A stretch of DNA of 64,000 nt from the NCBI RefSeq assembly GCF_017948245.1, contig NZ_CP072865.1, positions 3,497,501 through 3,561,500 of the forward strand, given 5' to 3'. Positions 46,783 to 56,317 of this stretch are shown piece after piece. This DNA comes from Rhizobium sp. NLR16a. GTDB taxonomy: Bacteria > Pseudomonadota > Alphaproteobacteria > Rhizobiales > Rhizobiaceae. The notes beneath the pieces are model-generated. The model ran no database searches, was not told where the DNA came from, and saw nothing but the letters and a program-made list of their open reading frames with translations. The position numbers were made by a program, and so were the translations under genes. The stretch's first letter is position 1. The number at the start of each line of letters is the position of its first letter.

Positions 46783-48744
46783 TCAGGCCGACAGGGCGTC
46801 TCGGGCTGACGCTGCGGCTTCGCAGCGGTCCGCATATTCGATGGCGAGTTCCAGCGGCAGCGGCCGCGAGAAATAATAGCCCTGCGCCAGACGGACACCC
46901 ATCGCCTTCAATCCCTCGGCGATCGCTTCGCTTTCCACACCTTCGGCGACCGAGGCGATGCCGAGCTTCTGACAGAGGTTGGCGACCGATCGAGTGATGT
47001 TCATGCAACGGGCGTCGCGATCGAAATTCATCACGAAACCCTTGTCGATCTTCAGCTTGTCGAAGGCCAGACGATGAATATGGCTGAGGCTGGAAAAGCC
47101 GGTGCCGAAATCATCGAGGGCGATCGAGATGCCGGCGGCGCGCAGCATCGTGATCACCCGGTCGGCCGTGTCGAAATCGGAGAGCAATGCGGTTTCGGTA
47201 ATTTCAAATTCGATGCGCTTCGGGTCGATGCCGGAGCGGGTGATCATGGCAAGCAGCGCCATCGAGGTCTCATGATCGCAGATATCCCGTGCCGAGAGGT
47301 TGAAGGAGAGCCTCAGATGGCGCGGAATGATCGCCAGCGCTTCGAGCGCCTGGGCAAAGAGGATGCGCGTCATGCGGCCGATCACCGCCGTGCGCTCGGC
47401 GGCGGGAATGAAGGCTGTGGGGCTGATGCGTCCGAAACGGGCGCTGTCCCAGCGGGCGAGCGCCTCATAAGCGACGACGCGGCCGCTCTTCAATTCGACG
47501 ATCGGCTGGTAGTCGAGTTTCAATTCCCCGGCGAAATCGTTTGCCTGCAACTCGAGTTCGATCAGGTAGCGCTGCGTCAGGATCTTTTCGTGTTCGGCGG
47601 AGAAGAATTCGACGCCGCTGCTGCGCTTGCTCTTGACCTGGTAGAGGGCGAAATCGGCCTTCTCGTAGAGGTCTTCGGCGGTGTATTCGCCGAGATCGGG
47701 ATAGACGATGCCGCAGGAGCCGAAGACGCGGACCGAGCCATCGGGGATTTCGATGGGATCACGGACGGCGGCGCAAAGCGCCTGACCGAGATCGGCGACC
47801 GCCTGGCGCGTCATCGATGAGGGGAAAATGATGCCGAATTCATCGCCGCCGAGACGGGAGACGATACCCTCCTCGCCGACCAAAGCGGTGAAGCGTCGCG
47901 CCGTTTCCTTGAGCACGAGATCACCGGCGGCATGGCCGAAAACGTCGTTGACGGGCTTGAAGCCGTCGAGATCGATAATGCCGAGAACGGGCGTCGAGAA
48001 CGGATTCTTCTGCAACCGTTCTTCCAGGGAGAGAAAGAAGCTGCGGCGGTTGGCAAGGCCGGTCAGTTGATCATGCAGCGCGTTGCGGCTGTTGACGAGG
48101 TTCAACTCCTCGGCCTCCGCCTGATTCTTCTTCAACTCCTCGGTCAGTTGCACCAGGCCGACGAAATTCTGGAAATAGCTGTTGATCACCCGGAGGAAGG
48201 GCAAGATGAGGAAGAGCCCGCTGACGGCGGTCGCCACGAAAACGGGATTGCCCGAGAACATGAAGGTGGTGATCATGGCGGAGAAGGTAATGACCGTGGT
48301 CATCGCCGCCGCCATCGGCAGATGCATCAGGCAGAAGATGCAGGAAATGCCGGTCACGACGAGGAAATAGGCGATCTGGCCCTGCTGCGACGCATCGCCA
48401 TATTGGTAAAGCGCGACCGACCAGCTGCCGAAAGCGACGGTCAGGATTCCGGCGCCCGATATCGTCACCTTCATCAGCCGGTAGGCCCGCTCGGCAGTGA
48501 TGCTTTCCTTGCCCCTGATCTCCCACCAGCAGAGACGGAACATACAGACGACGCTGAGCGCCACCGGAATATAGAGCGACAGCCACAGCGGCGCGGATTT
48601 CAGATGGGTAATCGCCACCGCCAGCGCATTGATGATCAGCATGATATAGAGAATGGGGATCTGCGACGACAGGGCCTGGAACTGCGCCATCAGAAGCGTC
48701 GGATTGTCTCTTTGCAGCTGCAATGAAGCCAGAAAGTTCTTCAT
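46783..48744 (-). CDS. Membrane GGDEF-EAL cyclic-di-GMP protein
   Basis: 653 aa. About six hydrophobic segments fill residues 25-200, followed by a coiled linker (LTEELKKNQAEAEELNLVNS). The GGDEF domain (about 210-375) has an intact RLGGDEFGIIF. The EAL domain (about 390-640) keeps every catalytic motif: YEALARWD, NLSARD, EITET, LDDFGTGFSSL, KIDKGFV, EGVES. Both cyclase and phosphodiesterase activities are possible; proteins with this layout are often mainly phosphodiesterases. The membrane part may sense an unknown signal. Confidence 0.93.
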   Translation of the reverse strand: MKNFLASLQLQRDNPTLLMAQFQALSSQIPILYIMLIINALAVAITHLKSAPLWLSLYIPVALSVVCMFRLCWWEIRGKESITAERAYRLMKVTISGAGILTVAFGSWSVALYQYGDASQQGQIAYFLVVTGISCIFCLMHLPMAAAMTTVITFSAMITTFMFSGNPVFVATAVSGLFLILPFLRVINSYFQNFVGLVQLTEELKKNQAEAEELNLVNSRNALHDQLTGLANRRSFFLSLEERLQKNPFSTPVLGIIDLDGFKPVNDVFGHAAGDLVLKETARRFTALVGEEGIVSRLGGDEFGIIFPSSMTRQAVADLGQALCAAVRDPIEIPDGSVRVFGSCGIVYPDLGEYTAEDLYEKADFALYQVKSKRSSGVEFFSAEHEKILTQRYLIELELQANDFAGELKLDYQPIVELKSGRVVAYEALARWDSARFGRISPTAFIPAAERTAVIGRMTRILFAQALEALAIIPRHLRLSFNLSARDICDHETSMALLAMITRSGIDPKRIEFEITETALLSDFDTADRVITMLRAAGISIALDDFGTGFSSLSHIHRLAFDKLKIDKGFVMNFDRDARCMNITRSVANLCQKLGIASVAEGVESEAIAEGLKAMGVRLAQGYYFSRPLPLELAIEYADRCEAAASARDALSA

Positions 48745-48860
48745 CTTCTCTTATCCGTCGGCCAGAGCCAGGCAGCGAAAGCTTGATGTTTCCTTATTCA
48801 CGTCACGTCATTCGAAGCCCGCGGGCGCTGGTGTAAACGGCAGCCGCCGCCGGACACCGC

Positions 48861-49895
48861 TCAGAAGGATGCGGCGGCAAGTGCCCGGTGGATGCTGTGC
48901 AGGTCGTCGACGTTTCTGTTCGACAGGAAGAGTTCCCAATCGAGCGAACTCTGGACGATGGTCTCAAGCGAATCGTAGCGGGGCTTCCAGTCGAGCACCT
49001 GCCGGGCGAGCGAAGGATCGGCGACGACGCTGGCCGAATCGCCGGCGCGCCGCGGCGCCATGTGAATCTTGAAGGAATGCCCGTGCAGGCGGGTGACCAT
49101 ATTCAAGACGTCGAGCACGGAATAGCCGCTGCCATAACCGCAATTGGCGACGAGCGGGCCCTTGTCCCTGCGCAGGTGCTGCAGCGCTTTCAGATGCGCA
49201 TCGGCGAGGTCGGTGACATGGATGTAGTCGCGCACGCCGGTGCCGTCATGGGTGGGATAGTCGATGCCGTAAACATGGACGCTGTCACGCTTGCCGAGCG
49301 CTGCCTCGCAGGCAACCTTGATGAGGTGCGTGGCGCCCGAAGTCGACTGGCCGGTGCGGTGGTGCGGGTCGGCGCCGGCGACGTTGAAGTAGCGAAGCGC
49401 GACATAGTTGAAATCATAGGCGGCGGCGGCGTCACGCAGCATAAGCTCGGTCATCAGCTTCGACTGACCGTAAGGATTTTCCGGATTGAGGTGAGCCGTC
49501 TCCTTCACCGGCAGGTCCGTCTGCTGCTGGCCGTAAACGGCGGCCGTCGAGGAGAAGACGAAATTGCGGATGCCGGCCCTGATCGAGGCGGAAAGAAGCG
49601 TCCGGGTCTTGCCGGAATTGTTGTCGTAATAGGCGAGGGGATCGGCAACCGACACCGGCACGACGGCGGAGCCGGCGAAATGGATGATCGCCTCGATGTC
49701 GTTTTCGATGAAGATCTTCTTCAGAATATCGGCATCGGCGATGTCGCCGAGATAAAAACGCGCCGCCGGCGCCACCGCCCAGCGGAAGCCGGTGGAGAGA
49801 CGGTCCAGCACGACCACATCCTCGCCGGCATCGATGAGCGCCCAAACCATGTGACTGCCGATGTATCCGGCGCCGCCCGTCACCAAAACCGCCAT
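48861..49895 (-). CDS. galE: UDP-glucose 4-epimerase
   Basis: 344 aa, start MAVLVTGG at ATG 49895. Interconverts UDP-glucose and UDP-galactose for surface polysaccharide. NAD motif TGGAGYIGSHMVWAL, catalytic FSSTAAVYG (Ser/Thr) and NPYGQSKLMTE (Tyr-X3-Lys), then VALRYFNVAGADP and the GTGVRDYIHVTDLADAHLKA motif. Called exoB in some rhizobia. The lower half is typical of GalE rather than other epimerases. Confidence 0.93.
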   Translation of the reverse strand: MAVLVTGGAGYIGSHMVWALIDAGEDVVVLDRLSTGFRWAVAPAARFYLGDIADADILKKIFIENDIEAIIHFAGSAVVPVSVADPLAYYDNNSGKTRTLLSASIRAGIRNFVFSSTAAVYGQQQTDLPVKETAHLNPENPYGQSKLMTELMLRDAAAAYDFNYVALRYFNVAGADPHHRTGQSTSGATHLIKVACEAALGKRDSVHVYGIDYPTHDGTGVRDYIHVTDLADAHLKALQHLRRDKGPLVANCGYGSGYSVLDVLNMVTRLHGHSFKIHMAPRRAGDSASVVADPSLARQVLDWKPRYDSLETIVQSSLDWELFLSNRNVDDLHSIHRALAAASF

Positions 49896-50098
49896 TCCCC
49901 ACACCCCGCCTCAATTTATAAGCAGGGGCATCAGGCGCCGGTTTTCTTTCCAATTTTCTTATCACGGCGCCGTTGTAAGGCGTTTGAACGGGTATGTTTG
50001 GAGTCGTGGTTAGAGGCTGATTTCGCTCTTCGCTACAGTTTTATCGATCAGGCGATTCCGGCACGAAATCGTCCCGCACGGGCGTGCCCCGCGCCCTC

Positions 50099-51265
50099 TC
50101 AGCGCTTGAGGATATAGTCGCAGAGGCGCTCGGCCGCGATCGCCACCTGGGCGGGATCGCGCAGGAAACAGGCGCGCAGGAAGAGCTCGCCGCCGGCGCC
50201 GAAGGCAGCCCCGGGAGCAAGGCCGACGCCCGTCTTGTCGACGATGTCGATGGCGGCGCTGCGGCTGTCGGCAACGCCGTCGATCTTCAGGAACGCATAG
50301 ATCGCGCCGTCCGGCTTCAGCGTCTCGACGCGATTGGTGGCAATCAGCGCATCGCAGAGGATATCGCGCGACCGCGCCGCCTTGGCGATGTTGGCCGCAA
50401 CGAAATCATCGCCTTGATCAAGGGCTGCGACGGCGCCCTTCTGCATGAACTGCGCCACGCCGGATGTCGAATATTGGACGAGGTTTTCAAGCACCTGGCC
50501 CATCTCTGGGGGGGCGACGATCCAGCCGACGCGCCAGCCGGTCATCGACCAGTTTTTCGAGAAGGAATTGACGAAGACGATCTTGTCGTCCGGCTCCATC
50601 ACGTCGAGGAACGAGGCCGCGCGGCCGCCGGCGAAGTAATAGCGCGCGTATATTTCATCCGCCATGATCCAGAGATCATGTTTGCGGGCGAGCGCCAGGA
50701 TATTGCCGAGATCTTTCTTCGTCGCGGTCCAACCCGTCGGGTTCGAAGGGGTGTTGATGAAGATGCCTCTGGTTTTGGATGTGATGGCGGCTTCGACGCG
50801 CTCGAGATCGACCGTCCATTTGCCGCCTTCGAACTGCAGCGTGACGCCGACGGAGCGCGCACCTGCTATTTCGAGGGCTGCGGCAATATTCGGCCAGGCG
50901 GGGGTGAGATAAACGAATTCGTCGCCAGGCGAAGTCAGCGCCTGCACGCAGAGCTGGATCGCCTGCATGCCGGAGCCGGTGGCGTAGAAATGCTCGACCG
51001 GCAGCCGGACGGAAAAATGCCTGACATAATAATCCGACAGCGCCCGGCGAAGCTCGGGAATGCCGCGCTGCCAGGTGTAGAAGGTCTCGCCGGCGGCCAG
51101 CGCTTTCATCGCCGCCCGGCTGATGAAATCGGGCGTCGGCAGATCGCCTTCACCGACCCAGAGCGGCAGCAGGCCTTCGCGGCCGCGGGCATAATTGACG
51201 ACTTCGACGATCCCGCTTTCGGGCGCCGCCACGGCGCGCGGGCTGAGGCTGTTCATGATCGACAT
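50099..51265 (-). CDS. Pyridoxal-phosphate aminotransferase, class I/II
   Basis: 388 aa fold-type I aminotransferase. Substrate loop LWVGEGDLPTPDFI, cofactor phosphate region ATGSGMQAIQLCVQALTSPG, NTPSNPTGWTATKKDL, DEIYARYYF (Asp and Tyr contacting PLP) and the Schiff-base Lys in VNSFSKNWSMTGWRVGWIVA. The C-terminal Arg is in LFLRACFLRDP. Substrate not assigned. No operon partner is obvious. Confidence 0.9.
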   Translation of the reverse strand: MSIMNSLSPRAVAAPESGIVEVVNYARGREGLLPLWVGEGDLPTPDFISRAAMKALAAGETFYTWQRGIPELRRALSDYYVRHFSVRLPVEHFYATGSGMQAIQLCVQALTSPGDEFVYLTPAWPNIAAALEIAGARSVGVTLQFEGGKWTVDLERVEAAITSKTRGIFINTPSNPTGWTATKKDLGNILALARKHDLWIMADEIYARYYFAGGRAASFLDVMEPDDKIVFVNSFSKNWSMTGWRVGWIVAPPEMGQVLENLVQYSTSGVAQFMQKGAVAALDQGDDFVAANIAKAARSRDILCDALIATNRVETLKPDGAIYAFLKIDGVADSRSAAIDIVDKTGVGLAPGAAFGAGGELFLRACFLRDPAQVAIAAERLCDYILKR

Positions 51266-51451
51266 GCAGATCTCCGGTTTTCGCCTTCATAGAGGATTTG
51301 CGACCGCAAATCCCATGATATCCAGTGATGGCATATCGATTTTCGTGATGGATGGCCGGCGCGGCCGACGTGCTGAGGGCGGGCGGAGCCATTGTGGAGC
51401 CACCACGACTTGCCTCAACACGCCAGCCTGAGCCGCCGGCCCCAGCTCCGA

Positions 51452-51889
51452 TCAGACCGCCGGGCGCTTGGCGAGGAGATCGCGGATCTCCGTCAGCAGC
51501 TGGACGTCCGCCGGCGGCGGGGGCAGTTCTTCCGGTGCCGCCTTCTCCTGGCGCTCGACCTGCATGCGCAGATAGTTCACGCCCTTGACCATCAGAAAGA
51601 TGATCCAGGCAAGGATCAGGAAGTTGATGAGGACGGTGAGGAAGCTGCCATAGGCGAAGACCGCCCCTTGGGCGCGGGCGGCGGCCAGTGTCGGCGCGTT
51701 GACGGCCGACGAGAGCGGCAGGAAATAATTGGAAAAATCGAAGCCGCCGAAAATGGCGCCGACGATCGGCATGATAAGGTCGTCGACCAGGGATTTGACG
51801 ATGCCGCCGAAGGCACCGCCGATGATGACGCCGACTGCAAGATCCATGACATTGCCGCGGGCGATAAAGGCCTTGAACTCATTGAGCAT
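51452..51889 (-). CDS. mscL: Large-conductance mechanosensitive channel
   Basis: 145 aa, start ATG 51889 after GGGAGAC. It opens under membrane tension to release solutes in osmotic downshock. The N-terminal helix and first membrane segment read [20 protein letters not shown], then [21 protein letters not shown]; the second segment is [20 protein letters not shown]. The cytoplasmic C-terminal helix ends [12 protein letters not shown]. Confidence 0.95.
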   Translation of the reverse strand: MLNEFKAFIARGNVMDLAVGVIIGGAFGGIVKSLVDDLIMPIVGAIFGGFDFSNYFLPLSSAVNAPTLAAARAQGAVFAYGSFLTVLINFLILAWIIFLMVKGVNYLRMQVERQEKAAPEELPPPPADVQLLTEIRDLLAKRPAV

Positions 51890-52111
51890 CGGATCCGTCT
51901 CCCTTCGATCCCATTTCAGAGATATGCAGTTGTTTTCACTAGCTACATCTTCACTGCAATTAATCAATTGCAAATCGCAATAATCCCGCAAAGGACTGCG
52001 TGCAGTCTTTGACTTAAGGCTTAGACGGGCAGGAATTTTCAAGGCTCCTGAAATGACTTAAGCTCACCTGCATTGCGGGAGGTGCCGGCACCTGTCACCG
52101 GCGGAGGGTCA

Positions 52112-55100
52112 ATGCTTCCAGGCTGGGTCATATTCGCGTCTGCCTTCGGCTATCTGCTGCTGCTATTCGCCGTGGCAAGCTATGGCGACCGCAAGAACCG
52201 CGGCCCGGGCTCGCTGGAAGGCGGATGGCCGGTCGTCTATGCGCTGAGCCTGGCGATCTACTGCACCTCCTGGACCTATTTCGGCAGCGTCGGGCTTGCC
52301 GCGCAGCGCGGCCTGGAATTTGCCGGCATCTATATCGGCCCGATCCTGGTCTTCACGTTCGGCATGCCGCTGCTTCGCCGCATCATCGAGCTCGCCAAGG
52401 CGGAGAAGCTCACCTCGGTCGCCGATTTCGTCGCCGCGCGCTACGGCAAGAACCCGACGGTCGCCACCATCGTCGCGCTGATCTCGCTGATCGGCACCAT
52501 TCCCTATATCGCGCTGCAGCTGAAGGCGATCTCCAGCACCGTCAGCGCCATGGTCAACCCGTCCGATTACGGTATCGGCAGCGGCAATCTCTATTTTCTC
52601 GATCTGCCGCTCGTCGCGACGCTGGTGCTTGCCTGCTTCGCCATCATGTTCGGGACGCGGCATACCGATGCGACGGAGCACCAGGACGGCCTGATCCTCG
52701 CCGTTTCGATGGAATCGGTGGTCAAGCTGGTTGCCTTCCTGACGGCCGGCATCTGCGTCATCTGGTTTCTTTTCGACGGTCCGACCGACCTCTGGCAGAA
52801 GACCGTCGAAAACAGCCTGGTGATGTCGGCGCTGAATTATCATACGCCGATCAGCCGCTGGATCACCCTGATCGCACTGTCGGCCTTCGCGATCATCATG
52901 CTGCCGCGGCAATTTCACGTGACGGTCGTGGAAAACCGGACGGCGAAACAGCTGAAACTCGCCGGCTTTCTGTTTCCCTTCTATCTGGTCGCGATCAATC
53001 TCTTCGTGCTGCCGGTGGCGATCGGCGGGCTGCTGACCTTCGGCGGCGCCGGCAATGCCGACTTCTACATGCTGTCGCTGCCGCTTGCCGGCGAGATGCC
53101 GGTGGTTTCGCTGATCACCTTCATCGGCGGCTTCTCCGCCGCAACGGCGATGGTCATCGTCGATTCCGTGGCGCTGTCGATCATGGTGTCGAACGACATC
53201 ATCATGCCGATCTTCCTGAGGCGCAAACTCGCCGGCCGCACCGGCCAGCGCGACGATTTCGCCAAGACGCTGCTGAACATCCGCCGCAGCGCGATCTTCG
53301 CTGTGCTGCTGTTCGGTTACGCCTACTACCGCTCGACCGACAGCACGGCGGGGCTGGCCTCGATCGGCCTTCTCTCGTTCGCCGCGATCGCGCAGATCGC
53401 CCCTGCCCTGTTCGTCGGACTAATCTGGCGGCGGGCAAATGCGCGCGGCGCCATCCTCGGGCTGACGTCCGGCTTCGTCATCTGGGTCTACCTGCTGTTC
53501 CTGCCGTCGCTCGGCGGCCCCGATTATTCGCATGTGGCAAGCGTAGTGCTCGGCTTCATCTTCCCCGGCGCCACGCTGTTTACCGCGCCCGACGCCGACC
53601 CGCTGGTCAATGCGACCGTGATGAGCCTGCTCGTCAACACCGCTTTCGTCATCGTCGGATCGCTCACCCGCAATGCCAGGCCGCTGGAACGCATCCAGGC
53701 CGGCATTTTCGTCAAACGGCATTCACGCTCGCAATTTGCCACGCGGGGCTGGAAAACCCGCATCAGCGTCGGCGACCTCAAGGCGGCGATCTCGCGCTAT
53801 CTTGGCGAGGAGCGCATGCAGCGCTCGTTGACGACCTATGAGCAAAGCTCCGGCCGCAAGCTGGAGGACGAGCAGCCGGCCGACATGGCGCTGATCCATT
53901 TCAGCGAACAGCTGCTCGGCAGCGCCATCGGCTCGTCCTCGGCAAGGCTGGTGCTGTCGTTGATCCTGCAGAAGATCGAGGATGCTTCGTCCGACACCGC
54001 CTGGCTGCTCGATCAGGCAAGCGAAGCGCTGCAATATAACCAGGACATGCTGCAGACGGCGCTATCGCAGATGGATCAGGGCATTGCCGTTTTCGACAGT
54101 TCCAACCGGCTGACAATCTGGAACCGCCGCTTCCGGCAATTGCTCGACCTGCCGGAGAATGCCGGCCAGGTCGGCTTTCCCCTCTCCGAGATCGTCAATA
54201 TCCTCAGCCAGCGCGGCGACATCGCGCCGGGCGATCTGCAGCAGACGGTGCGGCATTTCCTCACGCTCGACAAACCCTTCGCGCTGGTGCTCGGCGGCGG
54301 TGAGCGGATCATCGAGGTGCGCTCCAACGCCATGCCGGACAAAGGCATTGTCGCCACCTTCACCGATATCACCCAACGCGTCAGCGCCGACCAGGCGCTG
54401 AAACAGGCGAATGAGACGCTGGAGCAACGCGTTGCCGAACGCACGGCGGAACTCACCCGCGTCAACCACGAACTGGCCGAAGCGCGGGCGGCTGCCGACG
54501 AGGCGAATATCGGCAAGACCCGCTTTTTCGCCGCCGCCGGCCACGACATCCTGCAGCCGCTCAACGCCGCCAGGCTCTATTCCTCGGCGCTGGTCGAGCG
54601 TATGGCGCAATCCGACAACAGCCCGATTGTGCGCAACATCGATTCAGCACTGGAATCGGTCGAAACCATTCTGGGCGCGGTGCTCGACATCTCCAGGCTC
54701 GATACCGGCGCCATGCGGCCGCGGCTTGCCTCGGTTGCGCTTTCCGATCTCCTGGAGCGGATCGAGACCGATTTTGCGCCGATCGCCCGGGAGAAACAGC
54801 TGAAGCTGGTGGTCATGCCGACATCGCTGCGCGTCCGCTCAGACCCGAATCTTCTGCGCCGCCTGGTGCAGAACCTCGTTTCCAACGCCATAAAATACAC
54901 GATCACCGGGAAGGTGCTGGTCGGGGCGCGGCGGCGCGGCAACCAGGTGATCATTCAGGTGATCGATTCCGGCATCGGCATTCCGCCATCGAAATTCCGT
55001 ACCGTGTTCAAGGAATTCGCGCGGCTGGACGAAGGCGCCAAGACTGCTTCCGGCCTCGGACTCGGCCTTTCGATCGTCGACCGTATCGCCCGCGTGCTCA

Positions 55101-55615
55101 ACCATCCGGTCGAGCTGCTCTCGACGCATGGCAGAGGCACTGAATTCCGCATCTCCATGCCGCTCGACGTCTCACGTCCGGCCGAGGCTGCGGCAGCCGT
55201 CAGCCCCGCCGACCGCCCGGGGCAGCCGCTCAAGGGACTGAAAATCCTCTGCATCGACAACGAGCCGAAGATCCTGGAAGGCATGCGGTTGCTGCTCAGC
55301 GGCTGGGGTTGCGAGGTGACGGCGGTGGATTGCCTTGCCGAGGTGATCGCCATGGACGGCCGGGATGGGCCGCCGGATCTTGCCATCGCCGATTATCATC
55401 TCGACGACGGCACCGGGCTTGCCGCAATCCTGCATCTGCGCCGGCAGTTCGGCATCGACCTCCCCGCCTTGCTTGTTACCGCCGACCGCACGCCTGAAGT
55501 GCGCAGCGAGGCCGAGCGCTACGGCATCGCCGTTCAACACAAGCCGGTGCGGCCGGCGGCGCTGCGCGCCTATATCACCCAGATAGCCGGCCTCAAACGC
55601 GCGGCTGCGGAATAG
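52112..55615 (+). CDS. Hybrid histidine kinase with solute:sodium-symporter-like sensor
   Basis: 1167 aa from ATG 52112, preceded by GGAGGGTCA. Residues 1-500 form about 13 membrane segments of the SSS transporter fold (YCTSWTYFGSVGLAAQRGLE, FVAARYGKNPTVATIVALIS). A PAS-like domain follows (MLQTALSQMDQGIAVFDSSN, about residue 645), then a coiled coil and HisKA with H811 in AAAGHDILQPLNAARL. The ATPase domain has NLVSNAIKYT, DSGIGIPPSKF and GLGLGLSIVDRIA. A C-terminal receiver carries phospho-acceptor D1094 in AIADYHLDDGTGL. The sensor may respond to transport of a solute. No response-regulator gene is adjacent. Confidence 0.93.
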   Translation: MLPGWVIFASAFGYLLLLFAVASYGDRKNRGPGSLEGGWPVVYALSLAIYCTSWTYFGSVGLAAQRGLEFAGIYIGPILVFTFGMPLLRRIIELAKAEKLTSVADFVAARYGKNPTVATIVALISLIGTIPYIALQLKAISSTVSAMVNPSDYGIGSGNLYFLDLPLVATLVLACFAIMFGTRHTDATEHQDGLILAVSMESVVKLVAFLTAGICVIWFLFDGPTDLWQKTVENSLVMSALNYHTPISRWITLIALSAFAIIMLPRQFHVTVVENRTAKQLKLAGFLFPFYLVAINLFVLPVAIGGLLTFGGAGNADFYMLSLPLAGEMPVVSLITFIGGFSAATAMVIVDSVALSIMVSNDIIMPIFLRRKLAGRTGQRDDFAKTLLNIRRSAIFAVLLFGYAYYRSTDSTAGLASIGLLSFAAIAQIAPALFVGLIWRRANARGAILGLTSGFVIWVYLLFLPSLGGPDYSHVASVVLGFIFPGATLFTAPDADPLVNATVMSLLVNTAFVIVGSLTRNARPLERIQAGIFVKRHSRSQFATRGWKTRISVGDLKAAISRYLGEERMQRSLTTYEQSSGRKLEDEQPADMALIHFSEQLLGSAIGSSSARLVLSLILQKIEDASSDTAWLLDQASEALQYNQDMLQTALSQMDQGIAVFDSSNRLTIWNRRFRQLLDLPENAGQVGFPLSEIVNILSQRGDIAPGDLQQTVRHFLTLDKPFALVLGGGERIIEVRSNAMPDKGIVATFTDITQRVSADQALKQANETLEQRVAERTAELTRVNHELAEARAAADEANIGKTRFFAAAGHDILQPLNAARLYSSALVERMAQSDNSPIVRNIDSALESVETILGAVLDISRLDTGAMRPRLASVALSDLLERIETDFAPIAREKQLKLVVMPTSLRVRSDPNLLRRLVQNLVSNAIKYTITGKVLVGARRRGNQVIIQVIDSGIGIPPSKFRTVFKEFARLDEGAKTASGLGLGLSIVDRIARVLNHPVELLSTHGRGTEFRISMPLDVSRPAEAAAAVSPADRPGQPLKGLKILCIDNEPKILEGMRLLLSGWGCEVTAVDCLAEVIAMDGRDGPPDLAIADYHLDDGTGLAAILHLRRQFGIDLPALLVTADRTPEVRSEAERYGIAVQHKPVRPAALRAYITQIAGLKRAAAE

Positions 55616-55624
55616 CCGGCAAGC

Positions 55625-56182
55625 TCAGCCGGCCGGGCTGATGACGCGAGCGACGAGATCGCGTACACGCGCAGTATCCGGCACCTCGCCAAACAGGATG
55701 CGGTACATGATCGGCGCCACAACCTGATCCATCACGAGATCGACGTCCGGGAAGGTTTCGCCCCGCGCCTTTGCCCTGTCGGCGATAACGACGATCTGCT
55801 GACGCGTATATTCGCAGCACTTGCAGGCATTGGCGCCGGCCTGCGCGGCCAACACGTCGCGGATCATCTCGCGGCCCGGCCCGGAGGACATTTCCTCGGC
55901 ATATTGCTCGGCCCAGGCCTGAAGATCGGCGCTGCCGCTGCCGGCGTCGACCGGCTGCATATCCGGCCGCAGCCGCTCGACGGCGACGTCGGCGAGAAGC
56001 TCCTGCAGATCGCCCCAGCGGCGATAGATGGTCGACGGCGTCACGCCCGCCCTGGCGGCGATCAACGGGATCGTCACCTCCGTGCGATTGATCTCGACCA
56101 ACAGATCGCGCGCCGCCTTGTGCACCGACGCCTGGACCCGAGCGCTTCGTCCGCCCGGACGGAGATTCTCTTTCACTGCCAT
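55625..56182 (-). CDS. TetR-family transcriptional regulator
   Basis: 185 aa from ATG 56182 (MAVKENLRPGG); a start at 56209 is possible but has no ribosome site. The N-terminal HTH reads LLVEINRTEVTIPLIAARAG, VTPSTIYRRWGDLQELLADV (residues about 25-65). The C-terminal domain contains a Cys-rich NACKCCEYTRQQI, unusual for the family. Divergent from an MFS efflux gene with a palindrome between them, so it is the probable repressor of that gene. Confidence 0.9.
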   Translation of the reverse strand: MAVKENLRPGGRSARVQASVHKAARDLLVEINRTEVTIPLIAARAGVTPSTIYRRWGDLQELLADVAVERLRPDMQPVDAGSGSADLQAWAEQYAEEMSSGPGREMIRDVLAAQAGANACKCCEYTRQQIVVIADRAKARGETFPDVDLVMDQVVAPIMYRILFGEVPDTARVRDLVARVISPAG

Positions 56183-56225
56183 GCCTGCAATCCGACCTCG
56201 TCCTGACATTGATGGTTCAAAATCT

Positions 56226-56253
56226 TTGACAGGAGCATAAACGCAAATAATTT
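56226..56253 (+). promoter_or_regulatory. Candidate promoter of the MFS gene
   Basis: TTGACA (56226-56231), 16 bases, then TAATTT (56248-56253). The palindromic operator lies downstream of it, between promoter and start codon. Confidence 0.45.
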
Positions 56254-56281
56254 GCCTTTGCGCCTTATTCACCCTACATGG

Positions 56282-56302
56282 AGCTAACGCAACGGGTTAG
56301 CT
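56282..56302. promoter_or_regulatory. TetR-type operator before the MFS gene
   Basis: AGCTAAC-GCAACGG-GTTAGCT, perfect 7-base arms with a 7-base spacer, 16 bases before the MFS start codon. A repressor bound here would block transcription leaving the promoter at 56226. Confidence 0.65.
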
Positions 56303-56317
56303 TTAAGGGACTTATAT

